Positions 47,212 to 57,300 of a stretch of DNA of 64,000 nucleotides are shown here, piece by piece (positions within the stretch are counted from its first letter, which is position 1; every line of letters starts with the position of its first letter). The stretch comes from Sheuella amnicola (GTDB lineage Bacteria; Pseudomonadota; Gammaproteobacteria; Burkholderiales; Burkholderiaceae_B): positions 186,001 through 250,000 of the forward strand of contig NZ_JAAGRN010000001.1 of the NCBI RefSeq assembly GCF_010499255.1, read 5' to 3'. A program made the translations under genes and the position numbers. The notes beneath the pieces are model-generated. The model was not told where the DNA came from. It did not search any database and saw nothing but the letters and a program-made list of their open reading frames with translations.

Positions 47212-48405
47212 TTAGACATATTGCGCAATAACGCCTTGCGCTAAAAATTCGTTGATTACTTCATCACTGAAGCCGGCTTCCTTCAAAATTTCCACACTAT
47301 GTTGACCGAGCAAAGGAGGTGGGCGGTGTGCTTGCCGGTCCTTGTTTTGGAATCTGACAGGCAGGCCAATATTCTGAAGTTTACCGAGTACAGGATGTTC
47401 AGTTTGGACGACGAGTCCGCGCGCTGCGACTTGGGGATGAGCCAGTGCTTGACCCAGCTTTTGAATCGGTGAGCAGGGTACTCCAATCGAGCGTAACGCT
47501 TCAACCCATTCCTGAATCGTTTTTGTTTTGATTCTTGACTGAACTAGTGCAGAAGTCTTGTCCAGATTTTTGAGACGTAGCGCATTTGTCGCAAAATCAG
47601 GATGATCAACATATTCATCCAGATCGGCAATAGAGCAAAATCGACGCCATTGCGCATCATTTCCTGCTCCGATCATCAATGAACCATCCGCCGCCTCAAA
47701 AGCTTGATATGGCGACATGGATGGGTGTGCTGTTCCCATAGGCTTTGGATTGTTACCGGTTCTCCAATAGTTTTGCGCCATATAGGACATAAATCCAAGC
47801 GATGTATCTAGCAAGGATAATTCGACGTAGACACCTTTGCCGGTTCTACTGCGTTCTATAACGGCGGCAAGCACACCGCTCAAGCCATTCATTGCCGTAC
47901 CGATATCGACAGGAGAAAAACTGGCTCGGGCATAATTCCCGCCAGGCTCTCCCATTGTGCTGATCATCCCGCTAAAAGCTTGGAGCATCACGTCGTAACC
48001 GGGTTCATTTCCCATTGGGCCATTGCGACCATAGCCGGATATCTCACAATAAATCAGTTTTTCATTTAAACCGAAGAGTGTTTCGTAATCCACACCTAGT
48101 TTTGCCGCAGTGCCGCCACCAAAACCCTGCAAGACGATATCGGCATCTTTTACAAGTGCGTGCACAATTTTTTTTCCAGCTTCGGTTTTCAAGTCCAAAG
48201 CTATGCTGCGTTTATTGTGGTTGATAGCTAGAAATATGGCCGACTGTCCTTGATCCTGAGGAATCCATGCTCGTGTATCGTCTCCGACACCAACAGGCTC
48301 GATTTTGATGACCTCAGCACCGAGCTCTCCAAGATATTGGCCGCATAATGGACCTGCAAGTACCTTGCTCAGGTCGATTACTTTCATTCCTTTGAGGGGA
48401 GTCAT
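47212..48405 (-). CDS. CaiB/BaiF-family (class III) CoA-transferase
   Basis: 397-aa enzyme moving CoA between carboxylic acids. The N-terminus GMKVIDLSKVLAGPLCGQYLGELGAEVIKIEP, the KRSIALDLKTEAGKKIVHALVKDADIVLQGF segment and ALVQSRIKTKTIQEWVEALRSIGVPCSPI are typical. The catalytic aspartate lies in the GNEPGYDVMLQAFSGM region. Probably in one unit with the hydratase and the Bug gene upstream. Substrate unknown. Confidence 0.9.
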   Translation of the reverse strand: MTPLKGMKVIDLSKVLAGPLCGQYLGELGAEVIKIEPVGVGDDTRAWIPQDQGQSAIFLAINHNKRSIALDLKTEAGKKIVHALVKDADIVLQGFGGGTAAKLGVDYETLFGLNEKLIYCEISGYGRNGPMGNEPGYDVMLQAFSGMISTMGEPGGNYARASFSPVDIGTAMNGLSGVLAAVIERSRTGKGVYVELSLLDTSLGFMSYMAQNYWRTGNNPKPMGTAHPSMSPYQAFEAADGSLMIGAGNDAQWRRFCSIADLDEYVDHPDFATNALRLKNLDKTSALVQSRIKTKTIQEWVEALRSIGVPCSPIQKLGQALAHPQVAARGLVVQTEHPVLGKLQNIGLPVRFQNKDRQAHRPPPLLGQHSVEILKEAGFSDEVINEFLAQGVIAQYV

Positions 48406-48460
48406 TCGTTCAGTCCTGAATTTTTAAATCAAATATTTTCTTCATCAATTGAAATCCCAT

Positions 48461-49435
48461 TTATTCGGGTTTGATCCCGATCGCTTGCGCCGCTTGCGTC
48501 CATTTTTGTGTGTCGTTATTTACGAAGGACACGATTTCATTCGATGGAACATAAAATTTTTCTACACCTCGAGCTTTCATGCCATCAAGATATGTAGGAT
48601 CTTGTACTGCGGCATCACATGCTTTCTTCAATTTTGCAATGACATCCGGCGATGTTTTAACCGGTGCCTGCAAGGCAAACCAGAAGTTCAGGTCCAGCCC
48701 GCCCAAGCCAGACTCTTTAAGAGTTGGTACATTAGGAAGTAACTCGGATCGCTGTGAAGAAGTAATGGCCAAGCCAGTCAAGCTGCCAGACTTAATGTAA
48801 TTCACACTGGTTGTCATACTGTCAAACATGAAGTCGATGTGACCAGCCAGCATGTCAGTGATCGCATGCGCACTACCTTTGTATGGGACGCTTTCAGCTG
48901 ATATGCCGCTGGCTTTACGTAATAAAGCACTATAAATGTGGGGTGAGCTACCTGGTCCGAAGGTTGCATATGTGAGTCGTGCCCCGGGTTGTTTACCCTT
49001 CGCGATAAGTTCATCAATCGTTTTAATTCCGGATTTCGGATGAACTACAAGTACATTTGGAAGAGCGCCTGTGATACCAACAGGTACAAGATCTCTGGAC
49101 GGTACAAACTTTGCGTTCGGGTACATCAGTGGATTCACTGCCTGCATAGCCGCTGTACTGTGTACTAATGTCATGCCGTCCGGTTCGGAGTCCACAACTT
49201 GTTGTGTGCCGATGTTGCCACTTGCTCCTGGTCGATTTTCGATAATGACCGGCATACCTAGTTCTTTTGCGAATGGAATCGCAAACTGTCGGGCGATGAA
49301 GTCTGTCGGACCACCGGCAGAAAAGGGCACGACGATTTTGACTGTTTTGGAACCAATTAACTGGGCAAAAGCAGGTGAAGTCATTAACGATGCTGTAGCG
49401 CCAATTAAAAATTCACGACGAGATACTGTTTTCAT
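48461..49435 (-). CDS. Bug/TctC-family tripartite tricarboxylate receptor
   Basis: Periplasmic solute-binding protein of 324 aa. The signal peptide has twin-arginine-like features (SRREFLIGATASLMTSPAFAQ). The mature part shows VKIVVPFSAGGPTDFIARQFA, VIIENRPGASGNIGTQQV, and VPYKGSAHAITDMLAGHIDFMFDS, the Bug hallmarks. No TctA or TctB permease lies nearby, as is usual for the many orphan Bug genes of Bordetellae. Divergent from a LysR regulator, which likely controls it. Confidence 0.92.
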   Translation of the reverse strand: MKTVSRREFLIGATASLMTSPAFAQLIGSKTVKIVVPFSAGGPTDFIARQFAIPFAKELGMPVIIENRPGASGNIGTQQVVDSEPDGMTLVHSTAAMQAVNPLMYPNAKFVPSRDLVPVGITGALPNVLVVHPKSGIKTIDELIAKGKQPGARLTYATFGPGSSPHIYSALLRKASGISAESVPYKGSAHAITDMLAGHIDFMFDSMTTSVNYIKSGSLTGLAITSSQRSELLPNVPTLKESGLGGLDLNFWFALQAPVKTSPDVIAKLKKACDAAVQDPTYLDGMKARGVEKFYVPSNEIVSFVNNDTQKWTQAAQAIGIKPE

Positions 49436-49483
49436 ATAGTCTCCGATTTTCGAATTTGAATCGATCGAAGCACTATCGATTAA

Positions 49484-49503
49484 TTTTAGATATATGTCTA
49501 AAA
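49484..49503. promoter_or_regulatory. LysR-type operator candidate
   Basis: TTTTAGA-TATATG-TCTAAAA is a perfect dyad between the divergent Bug and lysR genes, about 60 bases before the lysR start. Confidence 0.5.
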
Positions 49504-49563
49504 GTATATTAATATGACAGCCATATTTATTTAATATAATAAAAATTATTTAATATTCATTCT

Positions 49564-50523
49564 ATGTCCATCGATTTACGTGGGTTGAGAAATTTTGTTG
49601 CTGTAGCATCTGCAGGGTCGATCTCTCGCGCGGCTGAAAATCAACATATTGCTCAGCCTGCGTTGAGCACACAGATCAAGTTGATCGAAGATGATTTGGG
49701 AGTTCGTCTATTTGAACGAAACTCAAGAGGGGTCAGGCTCACTTCTGCCGGTGAGCTCTATTTGAGTCATGTGATAGATATTCTGAAACGAGTCGATATT
49801 GCCACTGAAGATGTACGCGAAGCGATTAAAAATCCTAGCGGTAGAGTGGCGCTTGGACTGTCGCAATCCTTGGCAAAATTTTTGACGGTTCCACTAGTCG
49901 GCGAAATCGTCAAGCGCTGGCCTTTAATACATTTTCAGATGATTGAAATGAGCACAGGTTACATACCTGATCAAATAGTCAAAGGCCATCTTGATTTGGG
50001 GCTGACGTTTGGTATCGACGAGGGTGTCGGAATCAGTTATTCGCACCTGCTCGATGAAGAACTTGTATTCGCAACCTCACCAACTCAGCTTGCGTTATTA
50101 ATTGATAGTCGTGTCATCGATTCAAACTCGATTACATTTCAAGCAATGAAAAAATTTAATCTTATTCTTCCTACTAGAACACATAGTTTGCGTAAAAGAA
50201 TTGATGAGTATCTGGATCGTGAAGCTGAAAAATTGAACGTAATCGCAGAGGTCAATACCATTCCGCAATTAATGGAACTGACGGCAGCCAATGTCGGGTC
50301 GACCATATTGTCATATGGATCGATAGATTCTGATATGGTTGCTAAAAATCGGATTACATTGCGCCACATCAAGCCTAAGATTTTCAGGCCTGTTTATTTG
50401 TGTCATTCATCAGTAACCCCGCCATCGATTGCAGTTTCCTGTGTGCAAGATCTGATTCAGGAAATGGTTCAGAATATGATTTCAGACGGTCGCTGGCCAA
50501 CAGAAACAAATTCGTCGTACTGA
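49564..50523 (+). CDS. LysR-family transcriptional regulator
   Basis: 319 aa with an N-terminal HTH (FVAVASAGSISRAAENQHIAQPALSTQIKLIEDDLGVRLFERNSRGVRLTSAG) and a periplasmic-binding-protein-like effector domain. It is of the CbL/NAC-like type with the VALGLSQSLAKFLTVPLVGEIVKRWP start of the effector domain. Probably regulates the divergent Bug - CoA-transferase - hydratase unit and perhaps the mutarotase set downstream. Confidence 0.92.
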   Translation: MSIDLRGLRNFVAVASAGSISRAAENQHIAQPALSTQIKLIEDDLGVRLFERNSRGVRLTSAGELYLSHVIDILKRVDIATEDVREAIKNPSGRVALGLSQSLAKFLTVPLVGEIVKRWPLIHFQMIEMSTGYIPDQIVKGHLDLGLTFGIDEGVGISYSHLLDEELVFATSPTQLALLIDSRVIDSNSITFQAMKKFNLILPTRTHSLRKRIDEYLDREAEKLNVIAEVNTIPQLMELTAANVGSTILSYGSIDSDMVAKNRITLRHIKPKIFRPVYLCHSSVTPPSIAVSCVQDLIQEMVQNMISDGRWPTETNSSY

Positions 50524-50557
50524 ATTGGATGACGGCTCTTACAGAAGCGCTTATATG

Positions 50558-51484
50558 ATGACATCTGACAAGATACAAACATCCTTCGTTCATCACGATC
50601 ATATTAAATTCGAACAAAACGCTCACGGAATCATTCTCCTCAAAGTCGATAATCCCTTTGCGACGGCAACGATTAGTCTGCTTGGCGGGCAGGTTATCGC
50701 TTGGCAACCAAAGTCTCAAACAATCCCTGTACTTTGGGAGCCGGATTTCTCGCTTTATCAAAAAGGTAAACCTATTCGGGGCGGAGCGCCAATTTGTTGG
50801 CCTTGGTTCGGACCACATGAATCGATAACGGATTATCCGGCCCATGGTTTTGCAAGAATAAATACCTGGGAGATTGTCTCGATTAAAACAATGTCATCCG
50901 GAGAAACCGAGATATGCATGGTTTTGCCCAAATCGTTAGAGAATGAAGTTCAGTTCCCATATCGAACACCATTTAGGGATATCGAATTATCCGTGCGTTA
51001 TTTGATTGGATCATCTTTATCGATCGAGCTAAGCGCACGTAATTCAGGTCAAAACTCAATTTCAATCACAGAAGCGCTTCATACCTATTTCAAAATCAGT
51101 GATATTGGCGAGATTGAAATCCTGGGATTGGATGGAAGCAAATATATAGACCAAATCGATCAGCATCAAATAAAAGCTCAAATCGGTCCGATCAAATTCG
51201 ACTCTGAGTTGGATCGTGTATATATCGATACGACTGCGTCCTGTTCAATACGTGATCTAAAGTTTGCGCGCACAATCAAAATATCCAAATCAGGTAGCAA
51301 TAGCACGGTGATCTGGAATCCTTGGCTGACTAAAGCTTCAAAAATGACGGATTTGGGGACAACTCATTGGCAGTCCATGGTCTGCGTTGAGAGCGCCAAT
51401 GCGTTTCATAATGCGTTTGTGATCGAACCTGGCCATCATCATATGCTTGCCGTGAACTATGCTGTTGCTCACATCACCGATTAA
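50558..51484 (+). CDS. Hexose-6-phosphate mutarotase-like (aldose epimerase family)
   Basis: About 308 aa. Galactose-mutarotase fold with the YeaD-type motifs: IPVLWEPDFSLYQKGKPIRGGAPICWPWFGPH, DYPAHGFARINTWEI (catalytic His), ITEALHTYFKISDIGEIEILGL and VIWNPW. Members equilibrate anomers of glucose-6-phosphate. The in-frame ATG 33 bases upstream (50525) would start next to the lysR stop; neither has a strong ribosome site. Its link to the neighbouring acid-uptake genes is unclear. Confidence 0.85.
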   Translation: MTSDKIQTSFVHHDHIKFEQNAHGIILLKVDNPFATATISLLGGQVIAWQPKSQTIPVLWEPDFSLYQKGKPIRGGAPICWPWFGPHESITDYPAHGFARINTWEIVSIKTMSSGETEICMVLPKSLENEVQFPYRTPFRDIELSVRYLIGSSLSIELSARNSGQNSISITEALHTYFKISDIGEIEILGLDGSKYIDQIDQHQIKAQIGPIKFDSELDRVYIDTTASCSIRDLKFARTIKISKSGSNSTVIWNPWLTKASKMTDLGTTHWQSMVCVESANAFHNAFVIEPGHHHMLAVNYAVAHITD

Positions 51485-51534
51485 ATACGTTAACTTTGGC
51501 AAAAAACTAAAGCAACTAAACAGGACAAAGCAAA

Positions 51535-52620
51535 ATGAGTTCTACTGCTTCAAATTCTCTATCGCGTTTCGATGCTGCTGCCTTAACGCAATTTGCTCAA
51601 GCTTTATTTCAATCCGCAGGTCTAAATGCAGAACGCGCAGAGTCGATGGCAAGACTGCTTGTTTTGACCGACATGATGGGACGTTTCACACATGGATTGG
51701 CACAGTGCAAAAACTATCTGGATCAAATTGTTCGCAAGGATATGCCAGCATCCGGTGATTACAGTGTCATTAAAGATACCGGCTCGACGATAGTCTGGGA
51801 TGGCGGATACTTGCCAGGTTTGTGGTTGGTTGAAAAAGCAATGCAAATAGGTTTCGAGCGTTTACCTCAACACGGGGTGATCACATTTTCTATTCGACGC
51901 AGCCATCACATCGGTTGTCTGGCAGCATTGCTTAAGCAGGCGACCGATCGCGGGTACTACGCAATGCTTCTTTCATCGGGTCCTCACGGCAAATATGTCG
52001 CTCCTTATGGCGGGACAGAAGGATTATTCAGCCCGAATCCTATCGGCATTGGATTTCCCTCCAGTACGTTTCCCGTTTTGATCGATACGTCGGCGTCGAT
52101 ATCGACTGTCTCCATGACACGAGAAAAGGCGAATGCAGGTGAGCTATTCGATCATCCGTGGCTGTTGGATGCTCAGGGCAAGCCTACGCGTGACCCGAAT
52201 GTGCTTGAAAAAACCGATCCTCGCGGGTCATTAATGCTCTTGGGGGGCGTGGACGCAGGGCATAAAGGTTTTGGTATGGCGCTCATGGTTGAAGCGCTCA
52301 CGCAAGGGTTAAGCGGCTTTGGCCGCAAGGACGCTCCGACTAAATGGGGTGCAAGTGTCTATCTCCAGTTGATTGATCCGAACGCATTTGCAGGCCTGGA
52401 TGCTTTCACCGAACAAATGGATTTTTTAATTGATGCATGTCATGCAAACAAGCCGGTTGATCCGTCTGCTCCGGTCAGATTGCCCGGCGAACAAGCCGAT
52501 CGCAATATCGTTACAGCAAGATCTAAGGGTGTTCCCTTATCCGAGGTCACGATTGCATCATTGCGGCAATGCGCAAAGACATTCAACGTAAATGACAGTA
52601 TTCTAAGCCGAGTTAAATAA
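51535..52620 (+). CDS. Ldh/malate dehydrogenase-family NAD(P) oxidoreductase (YlbC/YiaK-like)
   Basis: 361-aa protein of the Ldh_2 family, unrelated to Rossmann lactate dehydrogenases. Signature parts are RAESMARLLVLTDMMGRFTHGLAQ, the SHHIGCLAALLKQATDRG substrate/NAD region, TEGLFSPNPIGIGFPS, and GGVDAGHKGFGMALMVEAL. The family oxidises 2-hydroxy acids such as malate, sulfolactate or ureidoglycolate. A Bug receptor gene lies directly downstream, so the substrate may be a hydroxy acid taken up by it. Confidence 0.88.
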   Translation: MSSTASNSLSRFDAAALTQFAQALFQSAGLNAERAESMARLLVLTDMMGRFTHGLAQCKNYLDQIVRKDMPASGDYSVIKDTGSTIVWDGGYLPGLWLVEKAMQIGFERLPQHGVITFSIRRSHHIGCLAALLKQATDRGYYAMLLSSGPHGKYVAPYGGTEGLFSPNPIGIGFPSSTFPVLIDTSASISTVSMTREKANAGELFDHPWLLDAQGKPTRDPNVLEKTDPRGSLMLLGGVDAGHKGFGMALMVEALTQGLSGFGRKDAPTKWGASVYLQLIDPNAFAGLDAFTEQMDFLIDACHANKPVDPSAPVRLPGEQADRNIVTARSKGVPLSEVTIASLRQCAKTFNVNDSILSRVK

Positions 52621-52712
52621 CTGAACAGGATGCGTTATCGACATCTTGTCACTCAAAGGAGACTCCGGTTATGTCATTCGCATTCATAATAAAAGATGGC
52701 ATCGCAAGTGCC

Positions 52713-53708
52713 ATGCACAAGTCTAAGCAACACCTTTTAAAGCTAATCGCATTCGTGTCGATTGCTGTTTTCTCAGTTGGTTCCGGTGTCGCTCAAGCAC
52801 AGGATGCGGCTGCAAGTTATCCCAATAAGCCTATCAAGATCATTGTTCCATTCGCTGCTGGTGGAGCTTCTGATGTTTTGTCCAGAATCATCGGTAAAAA
52901 ATTAGCCGAATCCTGGGGACAACCGGTTGTGGTCGAAAATAAACCTGGTGGTAACGCACAGATTGGTGCTGCAATGGTTGCCAAGTCAGATCCTGACGGC
53001 TATACCTTGCTCGTAGTCGATTTGAGTGCATTGACCCAGGCACCGACCTTGATGCCAACTCTGACTTACAACCCCGAAAAGGATCTGGTGCCTGTATCGG
53101 TGATTGCCTATTCACCTCATATACTCGTTGTTGCGAATAAATTGCCCGTCAAAACGTACGACGAGTTTGTCGCTTACGCAAAGAGCCAAAAAAATCCAGT
53201 GAATTTCGGTGCTCCTCTTGGCGCCGCCCCCCATCTTGCCGGGGTACTACTGTCTCAAAAGCAGGGCATACCTTTTAACTTCATTGGATACAAAGGTGGT
53301 GCTCAAGCCATATCCGATCTTGCCGGCGGACAGATTGACGTGACTATGAACAGTTTTCTGGCTACATACCCGATGGTCAAAAGCGGCAACTTTAAAATGA
53401 TCGCAGTTGCCAGCCCGAACAGATTCGGACCGATTCCGGATACTTTGACGATTGCTGAAAAAATCCCCGGTTATGTCACCGGATCATTCCAGGGCATGAT
53501 GGCTCCCGCGGCAACACCACCTGCGGTCATTGCGAAGCTTCACAACGAAATCAATAAAATCATTCGCCAGCCTGACATGCAAAAACAGTTTGCTGATCTT
53601 GGTTCCGCACCTGACACGCGATCGCCTGCCGAGTTGCGCAAATGGATGGCGGACGAAACCAAATATTGGGCAAAAGTGATTAAAGATGGTAACGTAAAAC
53701 TCGACTGA
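52713..53708 (+). CDS. Bug/TctC-family receptor, second copy
   Basis: About 331 aa. Signal peptide from MHKSKQHLLKLIAFVSIAVFSVGSGVAQAQ; an in-frame ATG 42 bases upstream carries GGAG before it and may be the true start with a longer n-region. The mature part has YPNKPIKIIVPFAAGGASDVLSRIIGKKL, VVVENKPGGNAQIGAAMV and FIGYKGGAQAISDLAGGQIDVTMNS. It probably forms an operon with the Ldh-type gene. No membrane partner nearby. Confidence 0.92.
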   Translation: MHKSKQHLLKLIAFVSIAVFSVGSGVAQAQDAAASYPNKPIKIIVPFAAGGASDVLSRIIGKKLAESWGQPVVVENKPGGNAQIGAAMVAKSDPDGYTLLVVDLSALTQAPTLMPTLTYNPEKDLVPVSVIAYSPHILVVANKLPVKTYDEFVAYAKSQKNPVNFGAPLGAAPHLAGVLLSQKQGIPFNFIGYKGGAQAISDLAGGQIDVTMNSFLATYPMVKSGNFKMIAVASPNRFGPIPDTLTIAEKIPGYVTGSFQGMMAPAATPPAVIAKLHNEINKIIRQPDMQKQFADLGSAPDTRSPAELRKWMADETKYWAKVIKDGNVKLD

Positions 53709-53754
53709 TTCGAGTCGATAGAAAATGATTAAAGTTGTTGTTGGATATATTTGA

Positions 53755-54315
53755 ATGAATCAAGCCAAGACTGCAGTTATTGTTCGCGACAGTACCGAAA
53801 AGGATATTGCCACCATACAGGACATCTACCAGTATCATGTATTGAACGGTACGGCGTCCTTCGAGATCACTCCTCCGAGCATTGAGGAAATGCGCGAAAG
53901 AAGAGCTGCGGTGGTGGCTAAAAGGCTGCCTTACTTGGTTGCCGAGCTTAATGGCGAAGTTGTTGGCTATGCCTATGCCACGCCATATCGTCCAAGACCT
54001 GCCTACAGATTCACTGTCGAGGATTCTGTTTATGTGCGTCAGGGCAAGCATGGCCTAGGGATTGGTAGAGCATTATTGCAGGCTGTCATTGATCACTGTA
54101 CCCGTCAAGGATATCGGCAAATGCTTGCGGTGGTTGGCGATGCCAGCCCACCTTCAGTCAAGTTGCACAAGCAGCTTGGTTTTGAACTTGCCGGTACTTT
54201 CAAAGCCTTTGGATTTAAATTTGGCGCCTGGCGAGATACTGCTATGTTGCAACGACAGCTAGGAGAGGGCGACACGACACTTGTGACAGATGACACTCAG
54301 CCCGGAAGCTTGTAA
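53755..54315 (+). CDS. GNAT acetyltransferase, phosphinothricin-acetyltransferase-like
   Basis: 186 aa, acetyl-CoA-dependent N-acetyltransferase. VRDSTEKDIATIQDIYQYHVLNGTASFEITPPSIEEM and YATPYRPRPAYRFTVEDSVYVRQGKHGLGIGRALLQAVIDHC show the PAT/YncA pattern, including the acetyl-CoA loop RQGKHGLG (Q/R-x-x-G-x-G/A). The chromosomal homologues often act on methionine sulfone or sulfoximine. The 3' end overlaps the convergent HD-GYP gene by 19 bases. Confidence 0.88.
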   Translation: MNQAKTAVIVRDSTEKDIATIQDIYQYHVLNGTASFEITPPSIEEMRERRAAVVAKRLPYLVAELNGEVVGYAYATPYRPRPAYRFTVEDSVYVRQGKHGLGIGRALLQAVIDHCTRQGYRQMLAVVGDASPPSVKLHKQLGFELAGTFKAFGFKFGAWRDTAMLQRQLGEGDTTLVTDDTQPGSL

Positions 54316-57300
54316 CTCTTATCTTTGATCATGTGCGTCACGGCGCGCGCAACTTCCGGATCATATTTTTTACCGGATTCAGTTTGAATTTCTTCCAGCG
54401 CAACATTGAGTCCCAAGGCAGGACGATAGGGACGATGGGTTGCCATGGATTCAATTACATCTGCAACCGCAAGGATCTTGGCTTCCGGAAGTATTTCTTT
54501 GTCTTTTAGTCCTTGAGGATAGCCGCTTCCATCGATACGTTCGTGGTGCTGCCTGATGATATCCGCTACAGGTAAAGGAAAAGGGATATTTTTCAGAATC
54601 TCATATCCGGCATCGACATGTCCTTTGACAAGCTCCATTTCCAGTCGGGAAAGGCGACTGGGTTTGACGAGAATTTCAGCCGGAATGGCGATCTTACCGA
54701 TGTCATGCACAAGGCCTATCAACTCGAGAGATTTTGCCCGCTCTTCGGACCACCCCATTTCAAGAGCGATGTCACGGGCAATGAGTCCGACGCGTCTCTC
54801 GTGCCCTGCTGTATATGGATCGCGCATTTCGACCATATTGGCTACAGCGCTTAGTGTTCCTTTCATCGATGCTTCAAGTTTTGCTACATAGTCATTGATT
54901 TTGTTTTGTTGTGATTTGCGCTCTGTAATGTCATCAGCCATCACAATTTGCGCTGGCATCCCATCCCAGTCAATCGTTTTGGCATGCAGTTCGAGTTCGA
55001 TGATGCGGCCGCTCTTATGTTTGAACGGTACTGTGTAGGTCACGCTCGTCTGACCCTTTTCAAGAGAGTCCCAAGCTCGATGGATCATATCGATATTGGC
55101 TTGATCGGATGTCGTGAAATTCAAGACATTTTGATTATTCAAATCCTCTTTACTCCAGCCGGTGATTTCTTCGTAGCGTGGGTTGGAATAGATAAATTTA
55201 CCGTCCCTTCTGACATAAATCCCTGCAACAGATTGCTCAATCATGCTGCGGAAGTGCTTTTCGCTTTCGATTAATGCCTGATCTTTTCGGCGTATTTCCG
55301 TAAAGTCGGCCCATGAGATGACGATTTCTTCTTCAATGGCTGTAATGGCGGCTTGCGCGATACGATACGTGCCATCTTTTGCCTTAAGCTTGAGTTCAGG
55401 CGAAGTATTTTCCTGAGGATGTTCGTTTAAGTTGTTGACCGTATGCGCAAAGGTTTCCGTAAAAAACTTTTTTTCCTCATCCGTCGTGCATACGCGATCA
55501 AGCCATTCATTCTCATTCTGTATTTCTTCGATTGGGTATCCCAACCATTTTTCCATCGCTTTGTTGATCTTAATGACACGATGGTCGGATTGACCGACAA
55601 TCATCAAGGGAGCGGGCGTACTCTCAAAAATCTCGGTAAATCTTCTTTCCGAAATTGCAGCAGTTGTTTCAGCGGCAATTCTGAGTTGATGCGAACGCAT
55701 ACTGTTAAGCGCAAATGACATATCTGCAGTCATTTGCTCAAGCAGTTTTAACTGAGTTGTATTAAAGATACTCTTATCTCTTGTGTATAAAACAACTACG
55801 CCCATTAGATCTGAGCCGCTGCTTAATGGCATGAAAGCACGACTGATGATGCCCTGATCTTTCAGGTAATTGATCCAGTCATCGTGATCTTTGATTTCCG
55901 GAAGATCGAGATGTTCGACTATGCCGAATTTCAAGTTTCTTATGGCATTGCACACCGGACTTGTCGGATTGGCGAGGGAATTATTCAGGTCAGATAGATG
56001 GTCGATCGAGAACCCATGCGCATGAACGATTCTAAGTTGGCTTTGGGCCTGATCCTTGAAAGCAATAAACAAAAAAGGAAATGCATTGCCTTTAACCATT
56101 GCCTCGAAAATCGATGCAAGAAGCTCTTCCTGACTATTGCTGTGCACAATCGAGCGATTTGTTGCGCTCAGCATTTCATATAGATAAGTTAGGTCACTGA
56201 TTTCTTTTATCGCATGTTCCCGTTCCGTTATGTTGCGGATAACTTGAACGCATGCCAGATGAGTACCTTCCGAAATAAAAGGTGCCACGTTGTATTCGTA
56301 TATTTGATCGGCTTTGCTAAACCGAATAATTTCGGTGAAACCAACTTCACCTGTCGACATTCTTTGACAAACAGGGCATTGGGTGATGTTGATTTCCGAA
56401 TCATGAAATAAAGCATGAGATGACTGATCAATAATTGAAAGGACAGGTTTGCCCACAAGTGTGCCTGCTGCCAGATTGGCTTGCAAAATCAAGCCATCGG
56501 CTGAGGTAATGATGGTTGCATCCGGAACAGAGTCAAAGGACGAACTTGATCGAGACAAAAGCGTGAAAGGTTCTTTAAGGGTTGTTTCCACAAGACCAAG
56601 ATAGATAAACCAGTAGGTGCAAATCTTCAATAAATGACCAACCAGATTGGCAGTTGCATAAACACTGACATACTTGGTAAACGCGAATTCGGATCCGATG
56701 GCGGTCAGCAAGGCCAGGCAAAGATAAATGAATAGCCGTTTGGGCATTAAATCGCGCATGCGCCAGTAGGCGATCAATGTAAGAATCAGTATAAAAATAA
56801 TGACATATTCGGCATAAATTTTTAGCGGCGTAAGCCCTTTGCCTTCAACGTACATTGCAGGAAACTGACCCAAATAAATCATTAGGACAAGAACGACACT
56901 AATGGAGCCCACTACAGCGTTGATTGCGCCTAGCCGAACTTTTCTGGTCAACATCCACGGCGAAACGAGAAACGCGACAGCCTGTAGCGACCTAGCTGCG
57001 ATCCAGAGTTGAGTAGCTGGATTGGCATCATTTGATTGCAATAGATTCATCCCCTTGAAGATCAAGGTATGAATCAAATCTAATCCGGCACACCATCCAA
57101 TGACAGTAGCGATGTAGACAACAAATGTATTTTGGATGAACGATCTGGACTGCGCCGCAACAATCATGGCCGTGAACGCGATCACGATGGACAGCATTTC
57201 GGCGATCGTATGGAAAAGCAAATAATTGATTTGCGCACCGACCAGGCACACTGCAATCATCAAGGTGAGCGGTAGCCAGACGCCGATACCGATCTTTGAA

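Noticed and set aside
53755..54315. Herbicide (phosphinothricin) resistance as the main role
   Set aside because: Chromosomal GNATs of this type are widespread and usually act on other amino-acid analogues; nothing here links it to resistance.
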